From Prostheceraeus crozeri (Eukaryota > Platyhelminthes > Polycladida > Euryleptidae): a DNA stretch of 64,000 nucleotides. A program made the position numbers and the translations under genes. The notes beneath the pieces were generated by a model. The model had not been told where the DNA came from. It did not search any database and saw only the letters and a list, made by a program, of their open reading frames with translations. Shown piece by piece: positions 40,004 to 52,989 of the stretch. The stretch spans positions 434,001 through 498,000 of the forward strand of contig CAJQUW010006388.1 of NCBI GenBank assembly GCA_907163375.1. The letters run 5' to 3'. Position 1 is the first letter of the stretch. The number at the start of each line of letters is the position of its first letter.

Positions 40004-41515
40004 GACCATCGATTTATGAACAACACGAAGGTTCAGCGATGGGCTCAAATCTCACTCCAGTTATGGCCGCATTCGCCATGGACATGGTAGAAAAAGAAAT
40101 TTCCCAGTATATCCGTTGCGTTGACGATATTCTTGTCTGTTTCGAAAATAATATTGACTGAGACAATTTCTATAAGTTTATTAACTCTCTAATTACATAA
40201 AAAAATAAAGTTCACTATTGAGTATTCTGTCAATAATTCCATTGATCTTCTTGACCTAACTATAACTGTGAAAAACAAGAAAATTACCACTTTTTGGAAA
40301 ATGAAGCAAACAAATGCTGGATTATACACGCCTGACATTTCTTACTGTCCTTACAAATACAAAATGTCTGATATGAGAAGCTTGATGTACAGACCTCTCA
40401 AACTTTGTAGTGATCCTAATGATGTCAAGCAATGTATTGAGAAATTGAAAATATTTCCCTTCTAAATGGCTATACTGAAAGAGAATTTGATAACATTACC
40501 AAAAGGTAGAAGAATGTATTAGAAATCCACCATCTAGTGATAATCAAGGAAAAACTGGACTTTTCTTAATAACAAATCACAATTCTTCTTTCTTGCAGCG
40601 AATTCCTTACCGGAATCAAGCAAATTAATGTTCGTCTGAAAAGCTCCCGTATTTTTCCAATATTCAAAACTTAAAAGACTAGTATGCTAATTCCGAACAA
40701 GGATAAATTCCCTTGTTTCCTACCTCACAGAATTAGACAGGTCGTCTCTTCTTCTGTTTGACTAGAAAAGAAAAATTGGAACATGCAACGTAGATGATAT
40801 GGCACAATCTGCCCACTGAATGTCATAGCAATCGAACAATGAACAGCCAGTTCAACATTAAACACGCCAAATTGTGCAACGTTTCAGTGATTGTTATCAA
40901 CCGGATCACACAGCAAAGAGGCACAGACGATGTCAAGTTCTACATAGAAGTTTGTGAACGTTTTTTCATGCGCTGGCTAACTTTTTTTGAAATGATCGGA
41001 GGACCCAACATTATCGAGAAAACTTTTCCGCAATGATCTGAATTCTTCGAATCTGAAGGAGTCGTGGCGATCGGAGCATTTTGAAGGAATTCAGAGCAAT
41101 CCGCAAGCGACGCACGACTATTTTTCCTATCTCTGTAAGGTATTAAAAATTTCTTTTTGCCCACTTATTAAGTTCCTGCATGTGCCATCTGTTTGAATCA
41201 GTTTGCACTTTTAGCAAAGTGATACGATTAAACAATCTAATTCTGTGTCCTACTTTTTTCAAATGTTTATAAATATGAGTGTGAGCAATGCAAAGTGCTA
41301 CATAGGAGAAACAAGCAGGCAATTTATTACTCGGATAAATGAACAGATGAAAAGTAGACCTGCTTCTGAAATTGGCATACACGAACACTTTCCTAACAAA
41401 GCAAAGTTCAGAATTATTTATAGAGCTAAGCCGTGGTTGGCTAAAGCTATGCATTTTCGCGAGATCAATGACGAAATATTGATGAATATTCAACTTGTGA
41501 CGTAGTTTTAGAACT
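40004..41515 (+). mobile_element. Penelope-like retroelement, 3' fragment with GIY-YIG domain, decayed
   Basis: The first part encodes reverse transcriptase landmarks: YEQHEGSAMGSNLTPVMAA, then YIRCVDDILVCFE (the x-x-DD box). DLLDLTITVKNKKITTFWK follows in another frame, and an open piece at 40268-40465 ends in PNDVKQCIEKLK. A GIY-YIG endonuclease begins at 41290 (CYIGETSRQFITRINEQ). This order, RT then GIY-YIG, is diagnostic for Penelope-like elements. The 5' part is missing and several frame changes and stops interrupt it, so it is dead. Confidence 0.75.
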
Positions 41516-44500
41516 TTGGTGAATCCATGCACTACAGTACCGACGACCTATGAACTGATGGAATGTAGTTCACTTTCCTTCTTTTGTATACAAGCTCCAT
41601 TTTATTGTAACATTTGTTTCTTCTGTCACTAATGATGAGCAATTTTGCTTGAAACATGTTTGACCCTCACAATGAATATTTTTCATTCTAAAATCAAATT
41701 GCAATATCATGCATTTTTAGTGACGATATCAATGAGTTTTTAAATCACTATGTACTTCAATATTCCGAGCGAAATAAAGTCGTATTTCAAATTTACGAAT
41801 ACAATTTTGGTAAAATCATTTTAATAAGCTTTTTCAATGTAGGGAACATCTTTTACAGTACAATAGGAATCATCTAGTTACATAACTAAATGCGTATTTA
41901 CGTTGGTACAAATTGCCTAAGACAAAAATTAAAGCAATGAGTTCCATCATTTTCTGTATATTTTAGGAAATCAGAACAGAAATTAATCAATCAGAATTTA
42001 TCACGCCAATGAGCCGGCTGTGGTGCTGCTCCTTTCAGTGGATTGCATTTTTTCCTTTTTCATGTCAGCAGCAGGCTGAATTTGTTTTGAATTGTTTTGA
42101 TCATAATCAGCCATGTCACACATGATTTGGCCATCATGATTGCGAATTTTTCTGTAATTAACTGAAATGATTGACATTGTGAGCTAAAGAGGCGTCTGCT
42201 GTGTTTTTTTTAAACGGACAGCGCTCTGACGTATGTTTTGTCGTCAGTTCCTGAATGGATTCCTCTGTATTGCTGATGAGAATATTTGCATTTTTATCGG
42301 CCTTTTTGGCGGATCTTTTTTTACTGATGTTCCCTTCAGTTTGCTGATGTCTAAAGCTATGTCTTTGTCAGCAACCTGACAAAATGAGACATCTATTATG
42401 CTCGATGTTTTACTGGTTATATGATTTCTTTTTTTCTATCTGATTCGGTCATGCCATGCTTTACAGATCAGTGATGCCTCGTAGTATTACTTCATCTTTG
42501 TACATTCCTGTCATTCATTTTGAAATTCGATCAAACTTGTATTGTGCACTTTTGTATTAACTGATTCGGAGTAAGTCTGTCATAATTTGAAGAACATGTG
42601 TGTCGGGTTAAATTTGTTAACGGAAATTAGGGAATATCCATGATATGAGTCCTATACTTGTTAAAATCACGCAAAGATGCGGGATGCGATTTTAGGTCTC
42701 ATCTCCAATGAAACAATATTTTAATGGTAGGAAGTAAAATGGAAATTGGCACTTCGAAAGTAAGTCTCTTCCGACTTCTATTCATTCACAGGCGCCATTA
42801 GGCGATGTGCTCATGCATTCTGGTAAATGCACGAGTATATTCAACAAATTTTCCGCATGAAAATATTCATCTTTGTATGACTTCATAGATGAATGAACAC
42901 TTTCTGTCACTATCAATCTGTGCTGACAAGTTTCCTATGTATCCAAACATTGCAGTATCCATTACACTTTGGATTTACTGCAAAATTCTAGACGCAATGC
43001 CGCTATCGGCTGGCTACAGAATTGAAAGAGTTATGTTTCTTGACTACATTTTTGTCTGAATCATGAAAAGGAGCGTTGACTGATAAGGATTTTTTTCCGT
43101 TTTTCATTAGTGCATCGAAGGTTCTAAAAAGTATGTGATATGACCCGGCACATGGGAACACATGTTCCTTTGCAAAGGTCTATAGGTTCGCTGAGATATC
43201 ACACAGTGATTGCCCCTTACAGAAATATATCATCAAAAATATCAAGATGCCATGACATAAATATGGGTTAATGATATTATTAATGATATTGTTCATGATA
43301 TTTCTAATGATATTTCTGCTGCTACAAATATCATGAGCATAGTAATGATATTTCTGTAATGATTTTATCGTTTCGGAAATGCCATTGAGTGAAATTGACT
43401 ACATTTTCATGAATGTGAAGCATTTATTGAATATTATATTAAAGGTGCAAGTGAAATTAAATGATATTTATGTCATCGTCCTTCATTAACTGTGTCTCGA
43501 TGCAATAGGCTAGACGGAGGGCCACGCAGCTTAAGTGAGTGCGCAAATTTTCCAAACCAGAATTCAGAGAAATTGCGCAGATTACGTCATCTCATAATTT
43601 ATTTGGTAATGTAAATTTCGATTTGGTGGAATTGCAATTTTAACTCTGTGCATTGTTGCTCTCAAGTTGATCATTCAACGCTGAATGCATAGAGTAGGTA
43701 CAGTGTATATTAGGTAGAGTGGTAACTCCGTATTTATTAAATCCCCAATGTGTATACACTTTCGATTTTATTAAATGAACTCAAGGGAGATCAGGTGGTA
43801 ATTGACACCAAATGTGAGATATGCAAATTTTTGCAATTTTGCAGAAATTACAACGGAATTGAGTGATCATGTGCAACAATGATTTCAATCAAATTTGAAA
43901 GATATAAATGGGTCCACATCATTATTCAAATTCAAGAAATGAAAATAAATGAAACATGAATTTAGTGAATTATAAAATCATGCCGGTGAAAATTGAATTA
44001 AAAACCTGAAATTTCAGCCAAGAAAGCACGAATAATATCGCGACTTTTTCATGAAGACTTTCATTATAATACAATTAATGAAATTCCGATGATCATCAGC
44101 TTAGTTTCCGCTTAGCTAGGATGCTTATTATCAAATATACATTCCTTTTGATGTCCAACTTGCTTCATACTGCTTATATAGGAGAGTCATCTCTGTAGTA
44201 AATAAATTGGCAAATTTTGACTTTTTTCAAAAGTGCTCAAATAATTTTTTTTGGACCACGGGAACGTAATCTCCGCAAAAAACTGAATCTTTTGATATAA
44301 AAATTTTCACTGTATAGATCTACTTTTTTGAGTCGACACTCTACCTATATATAACTACTCCATGACCCCTACTCTATGGCTGAATGAATTAAAATTCCAT
44401 ATTACAGTCCTTATTTCATATATCACAAGAGTTTTCAATTGAAATTGCATGATATACTATATTTTGTTTAACTACAGCTACACGTAGTTCTTGATAATGC

Positions 44501-44618
44501 AGTAGAGGAGCAATGGGATGGTGGCAGATTTCTTGTTCAGTTTTGATCATTCCGATAACTGTCGGAGGCATATTCATTATTGTGAGAGATAAATGTCCAG
44601 CAATACAATGCATAATTC
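41516..44618. other. Long stretch without recognised genes
   Basis: AT-rich sequence. A patch of imperfect tgatatt repeats lies at 43240-43380. I see no coding region, RNA gene or transposon ends that I can support. Confidence 0.5.
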
Positions 44619-44647
44619 GTCACCGTCATAAGCATATTGCCTATCTC
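44619..44647 (+). repeat. Left terminal inverted repeat of the 44619-48226 element
   Basis: 29 bp, inverted partner of 48198-48226, 28 of 29 identical. Confidence 0.9.
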
Positions 44648-45253
44648 ATTTTGTTCAATTTTTCAGGAGACACAAATTACTGTCTTAAACAAATTAGCTA
44701 GATAATGAATGAAGTTAGGCTTGTTTTATCAATCAAATACATACTAAGACTACTTTTTATAATAATTACATTGTAATCAATTTGGTTTGCTACTGTAAAT
44801 ATAAACAAATTTGAGATAGGCAATATGCATGTTTGCTCCTAATGAGATAGGCAATATGCATATTATTAAGAATTTGGTTTTTGCCCAAATTTATGTCTGT
44901 AATGATCTTCGGTATTTATCTAAAGTAGTTCAGCCTTATCGGGGGATATTATATGCATAGAAAATTGTCGTAATTATTACATGTAGTGACTATGGGCGCT
45001 TTGAAATAGCATGTAGACGTACCTTTACATGAATAAGTAGGCACATCCGTTATCGGTTTTAGGATTTATCTGCAACATTGTATAGGCTGCGTATGTAAGC
45101 TATATGAAAGAGTGATAAATATCTTAACCTAACATGCTAACATTCTTGAAACCGTACATGTGCATGGACATGAACAAGGAAGTAAAAACATTTACATTTA
45201 TGAACTAGTCATGTATTGCTTCACAAAGTATTGTAAGAAACTTTCAGGTGAAC

Positions 45254-47846
45254 TCATTTGTGTAAAATATTGTTGCACGTCTTTCGGTAGAACTTTTTCA
45301 TGAATTGCAGATCGTCAAACTTCTTCTTAGTAATAGGGATTTCTTCGTGAAAAGCTTGTATCTATTCATAATCGTCATTTTTCCTCAGCCTACATGGTAA
45401 ATCTGTCCATTCGTTCTCGAATGCCAGGTTGAACTTGATGGTTTCATTTGGAAAATACTTAAGCCCTCTCAAGTCCCGTCGCCAGCTTTCTTTCCTGGGC
45501 GAATGGGGTTAACATGACGATCGGACAATTCTTTGAAATCTGTATACGACAACATTTTTACATCAAAAGGAGAAGGGTTTCGCCTAGCAGATTTCATGAG
45601 AGCAACATAGTCTCTTGGAACACAAACGTCAGTCGACAAATTTCTTCCTATTTTCGAGTGAATGCTATCGCATTCCATTTGTGTATGGCCTTGCATCAAA
45701 TATTTTCGAGTTATAGTGACTCCAGTTTCCGTGGCAAGACTGCAGTAAGCATTAGCCAATACATTTTCATTTTGTTATCGCTCCAAATGTCTGACATGTC
45801 TTACATTTGGATGGCATCTAATGTACTCTCTGAAGTGTTCTACCTGTATTGAAGCAAACACATCGCTAGATAAATCACCCTGCGTCTCATCCCATACATA
45901 GCAGAAGCCTTGCTGAGTGCGCATGTCATAAAATGTCAAATTGTGAACTTGCAATCTGCAGCGGTAGTACATAGCACTAGCTTTCGTTTCGGGACAAAGG
46001 ACTTTTTGAGCATCCATTGTCCACACCGAGACCTCGTCTGAATTCGCGAGAGATTTATCTATTTCCTTTGCATTTCTAGCTTTTTTGGCGTTATTCACGT
46101 GTGTTTCATACTTTTCACGGTCAACTGAACCCACTTTGAATCCTATACAAATGTCACACTGATCCTTTTTTGGTATAAAAACTGTGAATTTCATTTCTGT
46201 GAACATGTATTTAAAGTAAGTCAATGAAGCTGTCCTTACGTTGGCTAATGTCGAGCTTTCTTTGTATTCATCATAAATGTCCTGTAACTTCGTTCCTGGA
46301 TAAAGAAACTTCTTATCTCTGTAAGTATCAGAGCTTCTGCAGTAATGCGAGTCAATCGTAGGAAGATTTTGCAAAAAGTCAATCAAAAATTGTTTTTCCT
46401 GCTCGTCAAATGGTTTTGTCTGTCCTGACTTAGGAGAGAATGCTTGTCGATTATTTTTCGCAATGTGGCTGCTAATCCAGCTTTCAACAGTTCGTGGAGA
46501 TACTCCAACAGAGACTTGCAGACACAAACTCTCTTTCCATTTGACGGCATAGCGAGAAAAAACCTGAAAGAATTCTTTCGTCTCGACTCACTTGTAGAAG
46601 AGGTGGTATGCTGTTGTGTATCAAATCTTTCAACGTGATCCCTAACGAACGTAAGTCTCTCGTCCCAAGAGGACATGGACCAAAATGAAGCAAAAATATT
46701 TTGCATTTCCTCAGCAGTAACTGAATGTCTCTTGTCTGTTTTTACACAGTAGCCAGATGTACAGGGCACTTCCACCCCACGACCATTAACTGGTGTTCCT
46801 GATCTGTTAGTGTACTCAATCCCCTTTAGTCTCTTTGCTTTGACTTGATCTATTTTCCAATTTTCGGGACAAGAGCACTTGTGACGATACTTGTTACTTA
46901 ACTTTAATTTAATCTGCACATTTGTATTACTATTCATCAAAGGAATGTTTTCTTTATTATTGTCAGTTTCCCATTCACATTCTTCAAGTGCGCGTTCTTC
47001 CGTGTTGACAGCATGAGGGTCCATCGGGGTTGACTTGTTTGAAGTAAGGGTGGATATTCCCACATCCTCCTCAATATCCGAACCTGAAAAAAAATCCTGG
47101 TGCACTGATACGATAGACCAAATTCACAATGATTGCATAATACATCATAGTTTAAACAATCTAACATTTAGTGCCATATTCCATACCCATGAAAGCAGCT
47201 CAAAGTTCATACAACACTATTTTGACATATTGAGCGGTTTCAGAATCACATATAGGATCAAATTTGCTTTAGATGTTTGTAATTATATTAAGTGACATAA
47301 GGTAACATAAATTAAGACAACATAAAAAAAGTGAAAACGAAATTTTACTAATGATCTATATTCTAAACGATAATGTTTCTCAGCAATAGGGTCATTATTA
47401 TAATTTTCTTTCAAGGAGACAGGTAGAAATTAAACTAGTCTATCTGTGCTTGTTTATGCATCACAGTCTATACATCACATTAAGAATTCAATTGTGTGGC
47501 AAATGTTGTACAAACCCACTCACTGTCATCCTACTATGAAGAAAAAGGCAATATATTTTTGCCAAACAATGGCGAGGCTAGGCAAATTCATCTTTTTCAA
47601 ATCATTGTCTGAAATGACTGATTAATGAACACTCATTTTGTCTGCAACAGTTTAGGATAGGCGAAAGTCTAAAGCCTACGGATTCAATCATGGTAAATAG
47701 AAACTACAAAAATATTTCTAAAGTAGTCTATTTGCATATTTATTTTAATATAAACTATCCGTAGACACATTAACATCACTCAACTTACCTTGCGTTATTA
47801 GTTCCGCCGCCTGTTCAATTCTGTACTTGGCCTTTCTTCTCGGCAT
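45254..47846 (-). pseudogene. DUF7869-type transposase-like gene, decayed
   Basis: Exon 1 (47789-47846) encodes MPRRKAKYRIEQAAELITQ and joins in frame to exon 2 (from 47083) through a consensus GT-AG intron. Exon 2 carries CPENWKIDQVKAKRLKGIEY, PCTSGYC, GKRVCVCKSLL, then IPKKDQCDICIG, WTMDAQKVLCPE (first Asp), a damaged IWSDN/QNEN block (second Asp) and LMQGHTQMECDSIHSKI (third Asp). Frame changes lie near 46520, 45780 and 45465, with a stop near 45330, so the gene is dead. The domain order equals that of the plus-strand relative at 37414. Confidence 0.8.
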
Positions 47847-48197
47847 TTCACTCGCGCAGCAGCACCGCAATGTATCAAAACTCGTGCAGAAATGAATGAT
47901 TCCGTTAATCATGGGGAAAGCGATATCATTGCCAAGTTACGATAGATATCTGTATGCGTGTAACTCATCAGATCAAGGCTGTTCAATCTCGGAGCAGAGA
48001 CTGTTGTCACGTGCGTATCTCAAGTTGCGAGATAGGCAATATGCTTATGACGGGATACATCAAGTTGTGAGATAGGCAATATGCATTTTCAGTTTTTCTG
48101 AAAAATCTGCTCGTGACTTTCTGCTTAATATTGGATGACTGTTGCGGGTCAGGTAGCTCATTATGATTCACCTACAATTTACATATTGCCTATCTCT

Positions 48198-48226
48198 GAG
48201 ATAGGCAATATGCTTATGATGGTGAC
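48198..48226 (-). repeat. Right terminal inverted repeat of the 44619-48226 element
   Basis: 29 bp, paired with 44619-44647. It abuts a short palindrome (gcctatctc tgagataggc). Confidence 0.9.
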
Positions 48227-48230
48227 ATTG

Positions 48231-48682
48231 ACAAGAGTTCTAATATCCACAATGCGCTGGGACTGAATTATTGATGACATAGTTTTATTCATTCAACTTG
48301 AGAAGCATCTGACACAAACTCTTCCGATGAACCAATTCGTGTGTTTCTATTGTCATCTGGTGTATATGCCAACATTCACTTTACTTCAGACCACAATTCA
48401 CGATGGCATTTATTTCACTTGACTTCAAGCAGGTTGATAACTCTATCGATGACTACTCTGTGGACTGGGTTAGGAACGCATCAGCTGATATATGTTTAAC
48501 TAATTCACCTCAACCACAAAATTTCACCATAACAACTGAGTGCGCATTTTCGAATTTGTTGACCCGGGCCAAATTTAGGATCAGCTGACAAAATGAGAGG
48601 CTGTTCTACACATGTAATCAAGCTTGCTGACACAATTTCCTTGATTGTCAGCTGTACTAGCTTAATCCTTTGACTATAGTGT
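48231..48682. other. Short spacer between two transposons
   Basis: It holds a 61-residue frame (48403-48588) with no recognisable features. I see no supportable gene. Confidence 0.5.
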
Positions 48683-48686
48683 CTGT

Positions 48687-48715
48687 GGGTGAATTCAGCC
48701 ACAACTCCTAATTTT
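48687..48715 (+). repeat. Left terminal inverted repeat of the 48687-55355 element
   Basis: gggtgaattcagc then aactcc, matching the complement of 55327-55355. Confidence 0.75.
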
Positions 48716-48863
48716 TGGGTCAAAATTGTCTTTCAGATTTTGTAACTCAATTTTTACAAATAAAACGCATATCTGAATCGAAATTTGCTGTAGATTGCAG
48801 AAAAAGCAATGAAAACCACACCACTTTACGAGTTTTGATTATAGACGTGATTTTTAAGAAATA

Positions 48864-49035
48864 AGGCGTCGGTTAAGGGACATCAGGCGTCGGTTAAGGG
48901 ACATCAGGCGTCGGTTAATGGACATCAGGCGTCGGTTAATGGACATCAGGCGTCGGTTAAGGGACATCAGGCGTCGGTTAATGGACATTAGGCGTCGGTT
49001 AAGGGACAACATGATTCGATTAAGCGACATCAAGC
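48864..49035. repeat. Subterminal tandem array, about 22-bp unit, seven to eight copies
   Basis: aggcgtcggttaagggacat repeats head to tail with small changes (taatggaca in some), decaying at the inner edge. The same unit occurs near the other end of the element, in both orientations. Confidence 0.9.
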
Positions 49036-49165
49036 GCTATTTAAGGAACTACAGACTGTGCCAGCTGGGGGAATTAAAAGGCAATTGAAATACTCAAAGT
49101 TTTCATGAAAGTATTTCTTCAGAAATATGCAACCAATCACAAAAGTCTGCCTCTAGTCAGTGTCA

Positions 49166-52100
49166 CTACAGATATTGCCAATGTTTTGAATTAAAGCATT
49201 TGCATCCAATAGGTCTACTGCAGTTGCAAGCCAAATCCCGGAAAATGATTTTTTTCTTCTGAAAAACCACGTGATGGCATTTGGCGATACCAATCATAGG
49301 CCGTAGTCGGATATTATTGAGCATATTCTTCATTACATCGATTTCTCTACTGCTCACCTGAAAAGAAACATTCAAAGTTATAAATAAAAGGAAAATATGG
49401 AATAAAACAATGTAAGCTTATTTTGTTTTTTATTCCTTTAGATTACTCGAAAATCAGTTGATCAAAATTAACTTATTCACAACAAAATGAAATAGTAGAA
49501 AAACCTACCACTTTTGCATCTATCTTAGTTTCAGATAGAAGAGGAATGATGTCTCTTGCAGACTGGATAGAATGTCTTTCATGGGACACATGGTTATCGG
49601 CCATCCACTTTACTATAGCACCAACCCCATCCGGTGCGCCTTTCCCGTGACCCGTTTCCGTGTATATCCATTCATACTCCTCCATACCATGAGCGATACA
49701 CACTTTCATCATCAAATATAACATCGAGCGATTTCTATATTGACTCAGAGGGGAGTCCGACACAATCGTTATCTGAAACAAAAATGAGCTCAACTAAAAG
49801 TGCACGTATGTTTAATACTCACTTTATAAGTTATCTATAATTTGTTGCATAAGAAAACGAAGCATGATTGAATGGAAACATGTTGTTGATAGGCAAAGCA
49901 ACAAATATCTTCAACCAAATTCTTTGCGAATAGGAAATCATATCTATAACAAAATTATTAAAATTAAAAAAAATTAAAATCTAAAATATATTAAATCAAT
50001 TTATAAGGTGATACGAATTTAAGTACTTTTTCTCGGATACAAACTTTTCATAGTGTATTTAGTATCATATAGCCTAGATATTTGATTTCCGTACCTTTTT
50101 CATCATCGAATGATTGTCGAGGAGGAATGCATTGACGTGAGCTGCAATCGCCTCTGCAGTTTTGCGATTATCATCGGATAAGGTCACGAAGCATTGTGGA
50201 GGCTTGTTTTTAGTGTAGCAAACACCTTGATGGATAGCTATCTGATGGTGATTTCCGAAGTGGGCGGCTTGTACTTCCATACTATTTTTCGTTGTGTAAT
50301 TCTCGGAAAAATCAATATGAATTATCATCTCATCTTCGGATAAATTAGACTTCACAAATCGAATTTGCCGGAACTGATTAACGACTCTGAAGAGATGAAT
50401 CGCATATTTAGCCAAATTTTCCTCAAATTGTCGTACGAGTCCAACAGCACTTTCGATTTTCTGAAATATAACAGAAAATATATGAAGATAATTCAAATAA
50501 TCACTTATACGCACATGGTAAATTCCTCGCTACGAATTAAGTATCGATGTTGCGATATTATTTATTACGAGCTGATTCTGAGATCCAATTTGTTGTTGAC
50601 GATACTTATAGCTATTACTAAAATTTTCCACGCCCGTCCTATCAATGTGAAGTTATTTACGCTTTTTTATGTTATTTTTTTGTTTTACGTTATTTAATTG
50701 ATAATTTGTAAATAAGTTCCTAGAATAGGCCTAAAAACTCTGAATTAGCTGTTTATCAACTAACAAATCAAAACGTTGATAAAATTCTGATCATTTTTCA
50801 TAAGTCAACCTTACCTGCATACATTTCGTACTGATGAAATGTGTTGCCTCATCTTGATTGCGTTCCCACCGATAGTACGTGATAAAGGTTGCGGTAACAT
50901 TACTCATTTGAGAAGCATTCAGCGTAGCACATGTTTCACATTTACGTTCCACGCACTTTATGGAATCGGTTGAGCACACGATTCTGTTGATGAGGGTCGG
51001 AAGATCTCGATTATTGAGGATATTGTGACCGTACAGAGCATCCACCATCAGCTGAAAAAAGGGAATTTAAGCAAGTTACCAGCTATCGAATTTGCCTATT
51101 TTATAGCAGATGAAAATTTAAAGCGCTGTTATACGTTCAGAACTTTCATCAGAGCAATGACCTCAATCACTTTATAAAATATCTCGGAAGAATCCGTAGC
51201 GATATTTAGATTCCAATAAAGGCGTGAAGATAAGTAAATTAATCTATACGCGTACATGCATATCGTGTAATGCCGGCATATTCGCGAAGAACTTTATTTG
51301 TATCAGCAGCTCGTGATATACTACTTTTCCATTTCAGTTTATAATCGTACTGTATGAAAAAACTCAGAATTATATTTAAACGTATTTACGTTTTCCTTAA
51401 CCATGAATCAATTACATGCTTTTACATGATGCATCAATTTATACTGAATAACTTAAGTTGTACTGTTCAGGTCAAATAAATTTCTTATGAAATTTAAATA
51501 AGCCACTGGCAAATTTAAATTAAATTTTATTTAAATTTCGTAATTGATATCTGGTAAGCTGGTATGCATTATGCACTAAATTTCTGTGAAATTCTATGAT
51601 AGATAGAGTAGTCTTCCGTATAAGATTAAGAACCTAGATTTTGGTTACATAAGTTAAATGAATACAATGTACAATGGATTTTACGAAATGGCTATTTCAA
51701 CATTTCTGTCTTATGATATGATAATATTTCTAATAAATGTATTGTCACACCTTCTTGCACAATAAAGTATTTGATTTTATACATTTTACGGCTTAAAACT
51801 TTATAGAACTAACCTGAACATTGGCACATTGTAGACATAGACATTGTTCTCTGTCGTTGATCTTCGGTTTTAACAACAAAGAAAGGTCTGTTGAGGTAGA
51901 ATGTGGTCCTGCCAACAACATCTCCGTGCTCGCTTGTAAACTTTTCGTATAAGAAGTCAATAGAAAAATTCAGATATCTCTTTTGGACTTTCTGTCTATT
52001 CCGCGTAATGGTTTCCTTTTTACCAGCCGTTAAACGACTGTTGTCATCGCGGCAATAAAATTCGGTTATGACGTTTGGTGGCATTTTCTTCGGACGAGGC

Positions 52101-52768
52101 TTTGAATCAACGTTCTTCATAGACTTGTAGTCAATAGAGGACTTTTTGAATGTGCCTTTCATTCCTTGATATTTTCGAACAATGTTCCTAGCAGCCGAAA
52201 GGAGAACTTTTCTTGTTTGAGGGTTGCATCTCAAATATCTTGTCAATCTGTAGTGAGCGACGAGTGTTCTTCGAGTACGTTTACATGACTGCATGTCGTC
52301 TAACGCTAGTTTTCTAGGCGAGTTATGTGTTGCTCTCGGTATGTCTTGGGCCTCAATCTTTCTACGACAGCGAATTAGTTTTTTCGAAAACTTCCAAACC
52401 CTTCGTTGTAGCTGTATATTCTCTCGCTTTAGATTTACTAGCGATTGCTTCATTTTTCGCTTTTCTCTGTCTTTTGCCGCATCTGACTTGGCTGAAGAAC
52501 AGCTTAAATTTAGGAAGGGAATTTCTTCCTGTTCCTGATTTACATGAAGAGGAAGGAGAACCTCGTTTTTCTTTTTTCTATATTGCTGTTTTCTTATTCT
52601 GTCTTTTCTTTTCCTTATTCTATTTTCCCGAGGAGTTTCGATCTCAAGTTTTCTCTTATGACTACGCTTCACTGCCTCTGATCTGCGGGCTCTGTATTCC
52701 GGATCATTTCTTTTTCTTTCCCGATATCTACGATCCCCAGCGCGTTTCAATTCGATATTTTGCGGCAT
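49166..52768 (-). CDS. Five-exon DDE-like transposase of the 48687-55355 element, one frameshift
   Basis: Exons on the minus strand are 51814-52768 (ATG right after an acceptor), 50815-51051, 50095-50460, 49509-49772 and 49166-49357, all with GT-AG borders and phase 0 joins. Exon 1 is basic (RDRRYRERKRN style) and ends with CRDDNSRLTAGKKETITRNR. The core shows IHIDFSENYTTKNSMEVQ (first Asp), AAHFGNHHQIAIHQGVCY, VSDSPLSQYRN (second Asp) and TETGHGKGAPDGVGAIV (third Asp). A one-base shift near 51870 separates the end of exon 1 from the rest; elsewhere it is open. This family is common in cnidarian and mollusc genomes. Confidence 0.75.
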
Positions 52769-52989
52769 CTGTAAGAAAAAGAAGTCTAGTAAATGTTCAG
52801 TTACTACTACTTTCATAGAAAGGTTGTAAATATACTCATCGCTTACGGTATGTAGGTACTTATTAATTAGACATTTTAATTTACGTATCATTAGTAGACA
52901 TGATGATTCATTATGACACGAACTAGAAACTTGCGACATTACGTTATTATGTAGACAAGCCTATCAATAATAAGACATCAAAGAGATAA

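Larger units (their letters stand above)
44619..48226 (-). mobile_element. Second DUF7869-type DNA transposon, decayed, 3.6 kb
   Basis: A 29-bp inverted repeat starting GTCACCGTCATAAGC (44619-44647) matches 48198-48226 on the other strand with one mismatch. The inner half of the repeat, gagataggcaatatgc, recurs inside both ends (44814, 44846, 48030 and 48070), forming subterminal motif arrays. Flanks attc (44615-44618) and attg (48227-48230) may be a decayed 4-bp duplication. Between the ends lies one spliced DUF7869-type gene on the minus strand. Confidence 0.8.

Noticed and set aside
40794-41036. 80-residue frame near the Penelope-like fragment as a gene
   Set aside because: No family resemblance and no splice or promoter signals; it lies within decayed retroelement sequence.
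48864-49035. Regular short repeats as a CRISPR array
   Set aside because: The repeats are head-to-tail with no unique spacers, and they lie in the subterminal region of a eukaryotic transposon.
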